The translations under genes and the position numbers were made by a program. DNA of 24,328 nucleotides, from NCBI GenBank assembly GCA_035556755.1, contig DATMEP010000134.1, positions 1 to 24,328 of the forward strand. The letters run 5' to 3'. Position 1 is the stretch's first letter; every line of letters begins with the position of its first letter. Source of the DNA: VRUE01 sp035556755. Lineage in GTDB: Bacteria > Actinomycetota > Thermoleophilia > Solirubrobacterales > 70-9. Under the pieces are notes generated by a model. That model made no database searches. It was given only the letters and a program-made list of their open reading frames with translations, and was not told the origin of the DNA. Below are positions 7,840-14,114 of this stretch, in pieces.

Positions 7840-7908
7840 CTGGATGGAAACGCCTCGCGAACAGGCGGCCGGCCCGACACCCGCGCGATCTCCGGCGGAT
7901 GCGTGTCA

Positions 7909-7933
7909 GTCGCCCTCGACACCAAGGAGCGAC
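7909..7933 (+). promoter_or_regulatory. Ribosome-site-sequestering hairpin (expression platform of riboswitch 2)
   Basis: GTCGC plus CCT (7909-7916) pairs with AGG and GCGAC (7925-7927 and 7929-7933), leaving A7928 bulged and an 8-base loop. The stem buries the AAGGAG ribosome site (7924-7929) of the ATG at 7938. This is the expected architecture for translational shut-off by cobalamin. Confidence 0.6.
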
Positions 7934-7937
7934 AGAC

Positions 7938-10331
7938 ATGAACCATCTCACCGCCGGGTACGAGCCGAATCGGCTCGTCCTGCTTCCGATCCTCGCCTTC
8001 GTCGCGCTGCTCGCCGCAGCGGCACAGGCGCAGCCCGCCCCCGCGGCGATCGTCGCCAACCCCGACCCAGACCTGATCGCGCGCTGGGAGCCGTGCGAGG
8101 CCGCCCCCGGTCCGGGCGCGGGCGTGACGGTGGTCGTAGACCGCCGGACGCTCGCCGACGGCAAGGTCTACGTCGGCTGCGCCGCGGGCGAGCAGCCCAG
8201 CGGCTGGGCGGCCGTGCAGGCGGCCGGCTTCGCGGTCGAGGGGCTCGGCGGCGGCACCGGCTTCGCCTGCCGGATCGACGGTCAGCCGACGCCGGCCGAA
8301 GAGTCGTGCACGGCCACCCCGGGAGTCGGCAGCTACTGGTCTTACTGGCACGGCAAGCCGGGCGGCCGCTGGGGCTACAGCGGAGTCGGCTCGGCCAACC
8401 CGCTCAGCGCCGCCGGCCCCGACGACGTGCAGGGCTGGTCGTTCGGGGGCGGCAACGCTCCCCGGATCGAGCCGCTCAACGGCGACGGCCCGTCGGGCTT
8501 CGTCCTGCCCCCCGTTCAGGAGTCCTCGACGATCCCGGCGGCGCGTGCACGCGCCTGGCTGCCCGGGGCGCTGAACGAGACCGCCACCCTGACCGAGTCG
8601 GTGCCCAGCACCGTCGTCTACGGGCGGTTGCTGACGGGCGCCGTCGCGCTCGCCGGCGCCGACGCCGACCCGGCCGACCTGGAGCCGCTTGCCGAGATGC
8701 TCGGGGAGAGCTGCGAAAGCGGCTCGGGCCCGGTCGATCCCTGTTTGCGCGGGTACGCCGATCCCGTCGCGGCGACCACCTCCAGCCAGCGGCTGCCGGA
8801 GCGCCTCGCCGCTGCCGTGCTGGGGGTGGAGGCGCTCGGGAACGACCCGTCGGCGTTCGCCGGACTGAACCTTCGTGGCGCCCTGCTCGAGCACGTCGAC
8901 GAGGCGACCGGGAAAGTCCAGCGCCAGAGCTCCCTCAGCGATGGTCTCGAATTCACCTCGGCCGTGGTCGAGGCGCTCGCCGGCACCGGGACGCTGTCCG
9001 AGAAGGCACTGAAAACGCTCGACCTGGTGCTCGCCAAACAGAACCCGACCACCGGCGCGTTCGCAACCGGCTCGATCGCCCAGGTGAAAGCGATCAAGGC
9101 GCTGGCCGCGGCGAAGGAGGCCGGCGTCGCCGGCCTTGACGAGGAGCTCTCGCTTGCCGGGGGATTCCTCGAGACCCTGCAGGAAGCGGACGGCTCGGTG
9201 CGCCGTAACGCCGGCAACGGCCCCACCTTCGAAAGCACGGCCATCGGCGCCGTCGGCCTCGCTCTCGCCGGGCGCGCGAGCGCGGCCGAGGAAGCGGCGA
9301 AATGGGTCTCGCGCTACCAGGTGACCGCCGAGTACGTCGGCGCGCCCGACCCGGTCACCTGGGAGCCGCCGCCGGGCGACGCCGTGCTCGGCGCCTTCCT
9401 GCCGACCGAGAGCGCCCTGCGCAACGCGGTCAACGTCGGCATCCCGTCCCCCTTCGACGAGGCCCAGGAGCCGACGGCCCAGGCACTGCTGGCCCTGGTC
9501 ACCGCGGGTCCCTACGGCCCCTTCAACGCCACCACCGACCAGGAATCGCTGTGGTTCGGGACCCTGGAGGTCGGCTCCCAGAGCACCCCGCAGGGAGTGA
9601 CCCTGACCAACCACGACGTGCGCTCGATCGAGGTTGTGAGCGCCGCGCTCGGCGGCGACGCCGCGGCCGACTTCGGCGTCGACTTCGCCGCCTGCGCCGG
9701 GCAGACGCTCGATCCCGGGGAGAGCTGCCAGCTCTCGGCGCACTTCGCGCCGAGCGCGGTGGGGACCCGGGAAGCGGTCGTCGGCATCGCTCTGGCCGGC
9801 AGCGACCAGGTTGTCGCCGTCTCCCTCGTTGGCGCGGCCGTCGCCGCCCCGGGTTCCGACCCAGGCTCCGACCCCGAGCAGCAGAAGGACCCGCAGCACT
9901 CGCCCCCGCCCGGAATGGCGACTGACCCGCAGTCGCCATCGCCGCCCGCGACGGGGGCGAAGGCGAGCCCGATCGCTCGGTCGAAAGGGGTCCAGACGGT
10001 CGGCGCCGGACGGCTGGCCAGGATCGCGACGCTCTCCTGCCCACCGGGCGCCTCGTGCGCGATCCTGGTTCCCGGTCAGGTGTGGGTCGAGATCGCCGGC
10101 ACGCGCTACCGGCTTGCGGTGCTGGCGCCGACGACGGTCCGGCCGGGAAAGCGAGCGGCACTGGTGGTCCGCCTGCCCAGGGCCGCCCTCGAGCGGCTCG
10201 GAGGTGGAAGGGCGGTCGTCGAGATCCCGGTGACGATCGAGCAGCAGGGGCGACGCACGACCCGCAAGGTGAGGGTGACGATCAGAGGGCGGGCGGCCGC
10301 CGGGGCCGCGCCCGCCCCGCGGCGTATGTGA
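7938..10331 (+). CDS. Large secreted protein: transcobalamin C-terminal-like domain, toroid repeats, ASH-like domain
   Basis: A 797-residue exported protein. The ATG at 7938 is fixed by AAGGAG 8 bases upstream and a signal peptide (residues 1-32). Residues about 62-170 resemble the DUF4430/transcobalamin C-terminal domain: VTVVVD, GWAAVQAAGF, FACRIDGQP, YWSYWHGKPGGRWGYSGVG and GWSFG, with Cys53, 81, 111 and 124 probably paired. Residues about 185-535 are degenerate alpha/alpha-toroid helix pairs (for example GFLETLQEADGSVRRN then TAIGAVGLAL). Residues about 540-636 look like an ASH/choice-of-anchor beta domain (FGTLEVGSQSTPQGVTLTN, ending SLVGAAV). A Pro-rich linker and a C-terminal beta domain (about 695-790) follow. 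It is the first gene of the riboswitch-2 operon, and the next gene starts after 4 bases. I infer a cobalamin-binding surface protein; ligand binding is not shown by sequence alone. Confidence 0.78.
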   Translation: MNHLTAGYEPNRLVLLPILAFVALLAAAAQAQPAPAAIVANPDPDLIARWEPCEAAPGPGAGVTVVVDRRTLADGKVYVGCAAGEQPSGWAAVQAAGFAVEGLGGGTGFACRIDGQPTPAEESCTATPGVGSYWSYWHGKPGGRWGYSGVGSANPLSAAGPDDVQGWSFGGGNAPRIEPLNGDGPSGFVLPPVQESSTIPAARARAWLPGALNETATLTESVPSTVVYGRLLTGAVALAGADADPADLEPLAEMLGESCESGSGPVDPCLRGYADPVAATTSSQRLPERLAAAVLGVEALGNDPSAFAGLNLRGALLEHVDEATGKVQRQSSLSDGLEFTSAVVEALAGTGTLSEKALKTLDLVLAKQNPTTGAFATGSIAQVKAIKALAAAKEAGVAGLDEELSLAGGFLETLQEADGSVRRNAGNGPTFESTAIGAVGLALAGRASAAEEAAKWVSRYQVTAEYVGAPDPVTWEPPPGDAVLGAFLPTESALRNAVNVGIPSPFDEAQEPTAQALLALVTAGPYGPFNATTDQESLWFGTLEVGSQSTPQGVTLTNHDVRSIEVVSAALGGDAAADFGVDFAACAGQTLDPGESCQLSAHFAPSAVGTREAVVGIALAGSDQVVAVSLVGAAVAAPGSDPGSDPEQQKDPQHSPPPGMATDPQSPSPPATGAKASPIARSKGVQTVGAGRLARIATLSCPPGASCAILVPGQVWVEIAGTRYRLAVLAPTTVRPGKRAALVVRLPRAALERLGGGRAVVEIPVTIEQQGRRTTRKVRVTIRGRAAAGAAPAPRRM

Positions 10332-10335
10332 CGTC

Positions 10336-11859
10336 ATGCCACGTCCTCCGCGCAACCCCGCTTCGTGGCTCGTCCTCGCCTGCGCGCTGGTGCTCGCGCC
10401 GGCCGGCGCGCCGGCGGCGAGCGCGGAGGACGCGGATGCCCGGGCGACCCTCGAGCGCAGCGTCCGCTTCCTCCAGGATGCCCAGAACCGGGACGGTGGC
10501 TTCGGCGGGGAGGTCGGCCAGCCGTCCGATCCCGGCTTCACCGCATGGGCCGCCTATGCGCTGGCGGCTGCGGGAATCAACCCACAGGACCAAGCGAAGC
10601 CGGACGGCACCGATGTCCACTCCTACCTCATCGCCGCTGCCGGCGTGCTTTCCCAGACGACCGACTTCGACCGGGCCGCCCTGGTCGCGCTCGCCTCGGG
10701 GACCTCGCCCAGCGACTTCGGCGGCGTCGACGCGATCGGCACCGTCCTCTCCCGCCAGCTCCCCGACGGCTCCTTCCCTCAGCTCGCGGGGGGGCAGGCC
10801 GGGTGGGTCAACGCGACGATCTGGTCGATCTTCCCGCTCAGTGCCGTCGATCGCCCTGGCGCGGACACGGCGGTCCAGCGCGCGGCCCAGTGGCTGCTGG
10901 GCCGCCAGCTCCCGGGAGGCGGCTGGCCGGCCACCGTGCCGGCTTCCCCTCCCGACGTCGATATGACCGGCGCCGCGGTCCAGGCGCTGCGCGCCGCAGG
11001 GCACGGCGGCGGCGAGGCCGAGCAGCGCGCCTTCGAGTTCCTCCGAGGGGCACAGGAGGTCGACGGGGGGTTCGAGGCGGTCGAGGGCGGCCGCTCGAAC
11101 GCGGCCACCACCGCCTGGGTGGTCCAGGGGATGTGGGCGGCGGGGCTCGACCCGCGCTCGTGGCGGACGCCTTCCGGGCGCGACCCGCTCGCCTATCTCA
11201 CTTCCCTGCAGCGTCCCGACGGCAGCATCGGCTACACCGCGACCAGCAGCACGAACTCGCTGTGGATCACCGCTCAGGTTGGCCCGGCGCTGGCGGGGCG
11301 GGCCTACCCGCTGGGCGCCGTCCCCCGGGAGGCGAGGGCGCTCGGGGAGGCCGTTCCGGAGCGGTCGCCGGCAGCCGGGCCTCCGCCCACGACCGGTCAG
11401 GTCCCGCGCTCCTCCCGGCGCGGCCATGGCGGCTTCCGCCGCGGCCGCGGCGGCGGGGTGATCGCCGGCGGCGGCGGTCGGGGCGCACCGTTGTTCAGCG
11501 CCCCGCAGCCGCAGAGCGGCGGCACGACCCCGCGCGGGTCGCGTCAGGTCGAGGCGAACGCCTCCCCTGAACCGCCGCCACCGGGGTCGCTCCCCGCCCC
11601 GGGCACGAATTCCAGCGCCGGCGACGGCGCCGCTGCGGGAGCGCGGGGCGAGGGTCGCGGCGGAGCCGGCGGCGGCGGAACGGTCGAGGGCCTGCTCGTC
11701 AGCGGCTCGGGCTCGCGCGATCCCGCCGCCCCCGGTCTCTTTGCCGCAAGCAGCGGCGGCGATCCCGATCCCCGTGTCCTTGCCGGCTTGCTGGCCGCGC
11801 TGCTCGCCGCGGTGGCGATCGGATCGCGGCGCGAGCGGGCGGGGGCGGTGACGTCGTGA
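10336..11859 (+). CDS. Membrane-anchored prenyltransferase/squalene-cyclase-repeat protein
   Basis: A 507-residue exported protein. The signal peptide spans residues 1-28 (WLVLACALVLAPAGAPAASA). Five toroid repeats with the Q-x-x-DG-x-G signature lie within residues 32-340: FLQDAQNRDGGFGG, LSRQLPDGSFPQ, LLGRQLPGGGWPA, FLRGAQEVDGGFEA and LTSLQRPDGSIGYT. There is no DxDD, DCTAE or zinc-ligand set, so it is probably not a cyclase or prenyltransferase. A long Gly/Pro/Arg-rich low-complexity stretch (about 345-475) leads to one membrane helix (VLAGLLAALLAAVAIG) and a short basic cytoplasmic tail, so the toroid sits outside the cell on a stalk. It begins 4 bases after the previous stop without its own ribosome site, and its stop overlaps the next start (GTGA), so it is translationally coupled on both sides. 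It plausibly binds a ligand or the secreted partner and passes force or ligand to the membrane. Confidence 0.8.
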   Translation: MPRPPRNPASWLVLACALVLAPAGAPAASAEDADARATLERSVRFLQDAQNRDGGFGGEVGQPSDPGFTAWAAYALAAAGINPQDQAKPDGTDVHSYLIAAAGVLSQTTDFDRAALVALASGTSPSDFGGVDAIGTVLSRQLPDGSFPQLAGGQAGWVNATIWSIFPLSAVDRPGADTAVQRAAQWLLGRQLPGGGWPATVPASPPDVDMTGAAVQALRAAGHGGGEAEQRAFEFLRGAQEVDGGFEAVEGGRSNAATTAWVVQGMWAAGLDPRSWRTPSGRDPLAYLTSLQRPDGSIGYTATSSTNSLWITAQVGPALAGRAYPLGAVPREARALGEAVPERSPAAGPPPTTGQVPRSSRRGHGGFRRGRGGGVIAGGGGRGAPLFSAPQPQSGGTTPRGSRQVEANASPEPPPPGSLPAPGTNSSAGDGAAAGARGEGRGGAGGGGTVEGLLVSGSGSRDPAAPGLFAASSGGDPDPRVLAGLLAALLAAVAIGSRRERAGAVTS

Positions 11860-12455
11860 TCGAGCTGGCGACGCTCGGCGGTAGCCTCGGCGACGCGCTC
11901 GCCGAGATCGCCGCGGCGCTGCGGGTGCCGGTGCTGCTCGCCGCTGTGGTGGTCCTCGTCGTCTGCGCCTTCGAGCTCGGCCGCTACGGGGCCGAAGTCT
12001 GGCGCCGGCACGGTCGCTCCCGCGGCACCTCGCTGACCGCCCTGGTCAGGCAGGCGGCAGCCGATCCGGCCAACGCCGCGCTCTACGCCTACCGGGCGCC
12101 GAGCGGCTTCGCCGAGGCGGCGCTGCCGGCGGTGGCCGCGGCGAAAGCGACAGGGAGCCCCGGCGACACCGAGGACGCGCTGGCCGCCTACGAGCTGGCC
12201 GTGCAGCGCCGGCTCGACCGCACCCGGATCCTGGTCCGCGCCGGGCCGGCGATCGGGCTGATGGGGACCCTGATCCCGCTCGCCCCCGGGCTGGAGGCGC
12301 TCGGCGACGGCAACGTCGCGATGCTCGCCGACGACCTCCGCGACGCCTTCGCCGCGACCGTGATCGGCCTCCTGGTCGGGACTGTCGCCTTCGCGCTGAC
12401 CCTCAGCCGCACCCGCATGTACACCGAGGACCTGACCGCCCTGGAGCGGGCATGA
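11856..12455 (+). CDS. MotA/TolQ/ExbB-type proton channel protein
   Basis: A 199-residue inner-membrane protein starting with GTG inside the stop of the upstream gene. Three membrane helices are seen: about 23-45 (VPVLLAAVVVLVVCAF), about 128-150 with the family motif GPAIGLMGTLIPLAPGL, and about 163-188 (AFAATVIGLLVGTVAFAL). The second and third correspond to the channel-forming helices of ExbB/TolQ, which form a pentamer and use proton flow to drive a partner such as ExbD or TolR. A cytoplasmic helical domain lies between helices 1 and 2. Its downstream neighbour overlaps by ATGA and is the likely ExbD-like partner. In this operon it would energise a cobalamin-regulated envelope process. 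The family assignment is firm; the job is inferred from context. Confidence 0.85.
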   Translation: MIELATLGGSLGDALAEIAAALRVPVLLAAVVVLVVCAFELGRYGAEVWRRHGRSRGTSLTALVRQAAADPANAALYAYRAPSGFAEAALPAVAAAKATGSPGDTEDALAAYELAVQRRLDRTRILVRAGPAIGLMGTLIPLAPGLEALGDGNVAMLADDLRDAFAATVIGLLVGTVAFALTLSRTRMYTEDLTALERA

Positions 12456-12748
12456 GACGTGTCGGGCTCGGCCGCCACGGGCGGATCGAGGAGAACGCCG
12501 GCGACCCGCTCGACGGCCTGGTCAACCTCTTCGACATCGGAATCGTCCTCGCCGTCGCCTTCCTGATCGCCGGGCTGGCCCTCAGCGTCGACCCTCAGAG
12601 CGGCAGCATCGAGCGTCGCGCCGGGTCGGCCGAGGCGAAAGTCCGCGTCCTGCCGAAACCGGCCGGCGCGCAGCGGGCGCGGGGCCGGGGGGCACCGGTC
12701 GGCACCGCCTACCGGCTCGCCGACGGCCGCATCGTGATCGTCCGTTGA
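12452..12748 (+). CDS. DUF2149 family membrane protein, candidate minimal ExbD-like partner
   Basis: A 98-residue protein with the DUF2149 hallmark DPLDGLVNLFDIGIVLAVAFLIAGL. There is one membrane helix (about 29-45) with an aspartate (Asp28) at its start, just where ExbD/TolR/MotB carry the proton-accepting Asp. The short external part ends in AYRLADGRIVIVR. DUF2149 genes are known as companions of MotA/TolQ/ExbB-type genes, and from memory such pairs in methanogens lie beside CobN-like chelatase genes. Start and stop are coupled: the ATG overlaps the upstream TGA, and its own TGA lies within the first arm of the terminator. I infer that it is the stator/rotor partner of the channel protein. 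Confidence 0.75.
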   Translation: MRRVGLGRHGRIEENAGDPLDGLVNLFDIGIVLAVAFLIAGLALSVDPQSGSIERRAGSAEAKVRVLPKPAGAQRARGRGAPVGTAYRLADGRIVIVR

Positions 12749-12782
12749 AGCCTTTTACGTACCGGAGCACGTAAAAGGCTTC
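12747..12782. terminator. Shared bidirectional terminator between convergent genes
   Basis: GAAGCCTTTTACGT (12747-12760) and ACGTAAAAGGCTTC (12769-12782) form a perfect 14-base-pair stem with an 8-base loop. The arms overlap the stop codons of both the DUF2149 gene and the convergent lipoprotein gene, so one hairpin serves both transcripts. The T and A runs lie inside the stem. Confidence 0.85.
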
Positions 12783-13263
12783 AGCCGTCCTCGCGTCCGG
12801 CTTCGAAGCCTTCCTCAAAGGTCTGTTCGAAGGCGGGTGGCAGCGCTCCCTCGCCGGGGCTGTAGCGGGCAGCGGTCTCGAGCCGGCGGACCAGGTCGGC
12901 GTGGATGCCTTCGCTGCGCTCGGCCCCGCGCTCGGCGGCCCCGGCCAGGTAGCCGAGCTGCAGGTTCGCATCGCCGCCGGGGTCCCGCCGCGCTTCTGCG
13001 TTGAGCTTGGTCGCGACCGTCAGCATCGTCGTGCCGACCGTCGCCAGGTCGCCGCCCTTCTGGTTCTCGGCCAGGCAATCGGAGATCGGCACCTCGCCGC
13101 TCAGCTTCACCTCGCCGGGTGCGTCGCCGAGGGCGCCGAGGTAGGCGCCGGCGCCGTCGAGGCAGGCGACCGGCGTCGCGTCGCTCGTCCCGCCGCAGCC
13201 GGATGCCACCGCCACCGCGATGATTCCCAACGCCGCTATCGGCCTCGACTGCACGCCCCGCAT
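12781..13263 (-). CDS. Hypothetical lipoprotein
   Basis: A 160-residue protein with a lipoprotein signal: basic start, then IAALGIIAVAVASGCGG with the lipobox cysteine. After modification it would sit on the outer face of the membrane. The rest is helical and acidic with two further cysteines (ACLDG, DCLAE). I recognise no family. The ATG at 13263 is chosen; a GTG four codons upstream (13275) is an alternative, and neither has a clear ribosome site. It is convergent with the B12 operon and downstream of an M15-like gene on the same strand, with a hairpin between them. Involvement in the B12 system is not supported. Confidence 0.65.
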   Translation of the reverse strand: MRGVQSRPIAALGIIAVAVASGCGGTSDATPVACLDGAGAYLGALGDAPGEVKLSGEVPISDCLAENQKGGDLATVGTTMLTVATKLNAEARRDPGGDANLQLGYLAGAAERGAERSEGIHADLVRRLETAARYSPGEGALPPAFEQTFEEGFEAGREDG

Positions 13264-13282
13264 CCTACGAACCACTCAGCAC

Positions 13283-13326
13283 GAGTTTGCGTTTAGTCGC
13301 GCATAGCGTCTACTAAACGCGAACTC
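13283..13326 (-). terminator. Imperfect inverted repeat after the M15-like gene
   Basis: GAGTTTGCGTTTAG (13283-13296) and CTAAACGCGAACTC (13313-13326) pair over 13 of 14 positions with a 16-base loop. On the minus strand it begins 12 bases after the stop of the M15-like gene and ends before the lipoprotein start, so it is most likely the terminator of the former. Confidence 0.6.
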
Positions 13327-13338
13327 GGCCCAGGTAGC

Positions 13339-14046
13339 TCAGTCGCCGGCGCCGAGGCCGCCGGCCTGCGCGGTGGCGTAGCCCCCCGGCGGCGTCGGTG
13401 GGCGCTTCGGCTCCACCGGCTGGCGGTTGGGGCGGGGCTGCGGCGCGACGCCGGTGAAGTCGACGGCGAAGACCTCGACCCATTCGGCGACTTCGGAGGC
13501 TGGGGCGGGGGCGTGTTCCCAGGAGAGATGGAGGTGGTGGCCGCAACCGTGGCCGGAGTCGCCGTCGTAGCCGACCCAGCGGAACGGGGCCCGCGGTTTG
13601 TTCTGCAGCGGCTCGGCCCACTTGGCGAGGCGGGTGATGCCGCGCCAGTTTTCGTCGCAGCGGGGGCTCCAGTTGAGCGGCGAGATGTCGACGGCGAGGC
13701 CGTTGTGGTGGTCGGAGCCGCGCACGTGGCAGCCGTGGCAGCCGACGTGTTCGCCGCTGGGCAGCTTGCCCGAGAAGCCGTCGCTGACGTAGATCGGGAA
13801 GCGTTCGGCGAGCCAGCGCAGGTTGGGGACGATGCGGCGGTCGACCATGTCGCCTTCTTCGTGCGGGATCGAGGCCGGGATCGGGACGATTTCCCCCGGC
13901 GCGTAGGCGAGCCGCGTCATCGCCGGCGCCGCGCTTGCCGGCGCGGCCACGAAGCTGAGCAGCAACGCGGCCCCTGCGAGGGCGAGGGCCGCGCGGTGCG
14001 CACCCCGCCGCTTGCCCTGCCTAGTTCTGGTCGTCGGCCGTGCCAC
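13339..14046 (-). CDS. Secreted M15-type (VanY/D-Ala-D-Ala carboxypeptidase fold) peptidase-like protein
   Basis: A 235-residue exported protein. GTG at 14046 is preferred because the basic stretch RTRQGKRRGAHR and the hydrophobic run after it form a normal signal peptide ending ASAAP, whereas longer frames run into the divergent gene. The zinc-site pattern of the M15/hedgehog fold is present: SDHHNGLAVDI (His114 and Asp120) and GHHLHLSW (around residues 169-176). LRWLAERFPIYVSDGFSG matches the helix-strand that precedes it. Four cysteines in CHGCH, RCDE and HGCGH may form disulfides. Such proteins trim peptidoglycan stem peptides, but substrate and activity are unproven here. The C-terminus is a Pro/Arg-rich tail. 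Confidence 0.7.
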   Translation of the reverse strand: MARPTTRTRQGKRRGAHRAALALAGAALLLSFVAAPASAAPAMTRLAYAPGEIVPIPASIPHEEGDMVDRRIVPNLRWLAERFPIYVSDGFSGKLPSGEHVGCHGCHVRGSDHHNGLAVDISPLNWSPRCDENWRGITRLAKWAEPLQNKPRAPFRWVGYDGDSGHGCGHHLHLSWEHAPAPASEVAEWVEVFAVDFTGVAPQPRPNRQPVEPKRPPTPPGGYATAQAGGLGAGD

Positions 14047-14079
14047 GTCTTCTGCCCATCGACCGCTGTGGGGGTCGGC

Positions 14080-14106
14080 TTGAGAACCGCACGCCCGATG
14101 TAGGGT
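14080..14106 (+). promoter_or_regulatory. Candidate leaderless promoter of the ThDP decarboxylase operon
   Basis: TAGGGT (14101-14106) ends 8 bases before the ATG at 14115, and TTGAGA (14080-14085) lies 15 bases further up, a slightly short spacer. There is no ribosome site, so transcription probably begins at or within a base or two of the ATG. The same TAGGGT box is used at 5813 and 6191. Confidence 0.5.
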
Positions 14107-14114
14107 TCCGCTCG

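Noticed and set aside
7689..10541. Very long open frame on the minus strand (about 950 codons) opposite the 797-residue secreted protein
   Set aside because: It is the antisense shadow of a GC-rich gene: low-complexity Arg/Gly/Ala/Leu composition, no domain motifs, and it crosses the riboswitch. The plus-strand gene has a ribosome site, signal peptide and recognisable domains.
10336..11859. Reading the toroid protein as an active squalene-hopene cyclase or prenyltransferase
   Set aside because: The repeats are present, but no DxDD, DCTAE or zinc-ligand set is visible, and the protein is exported, stalked and under B12 control.
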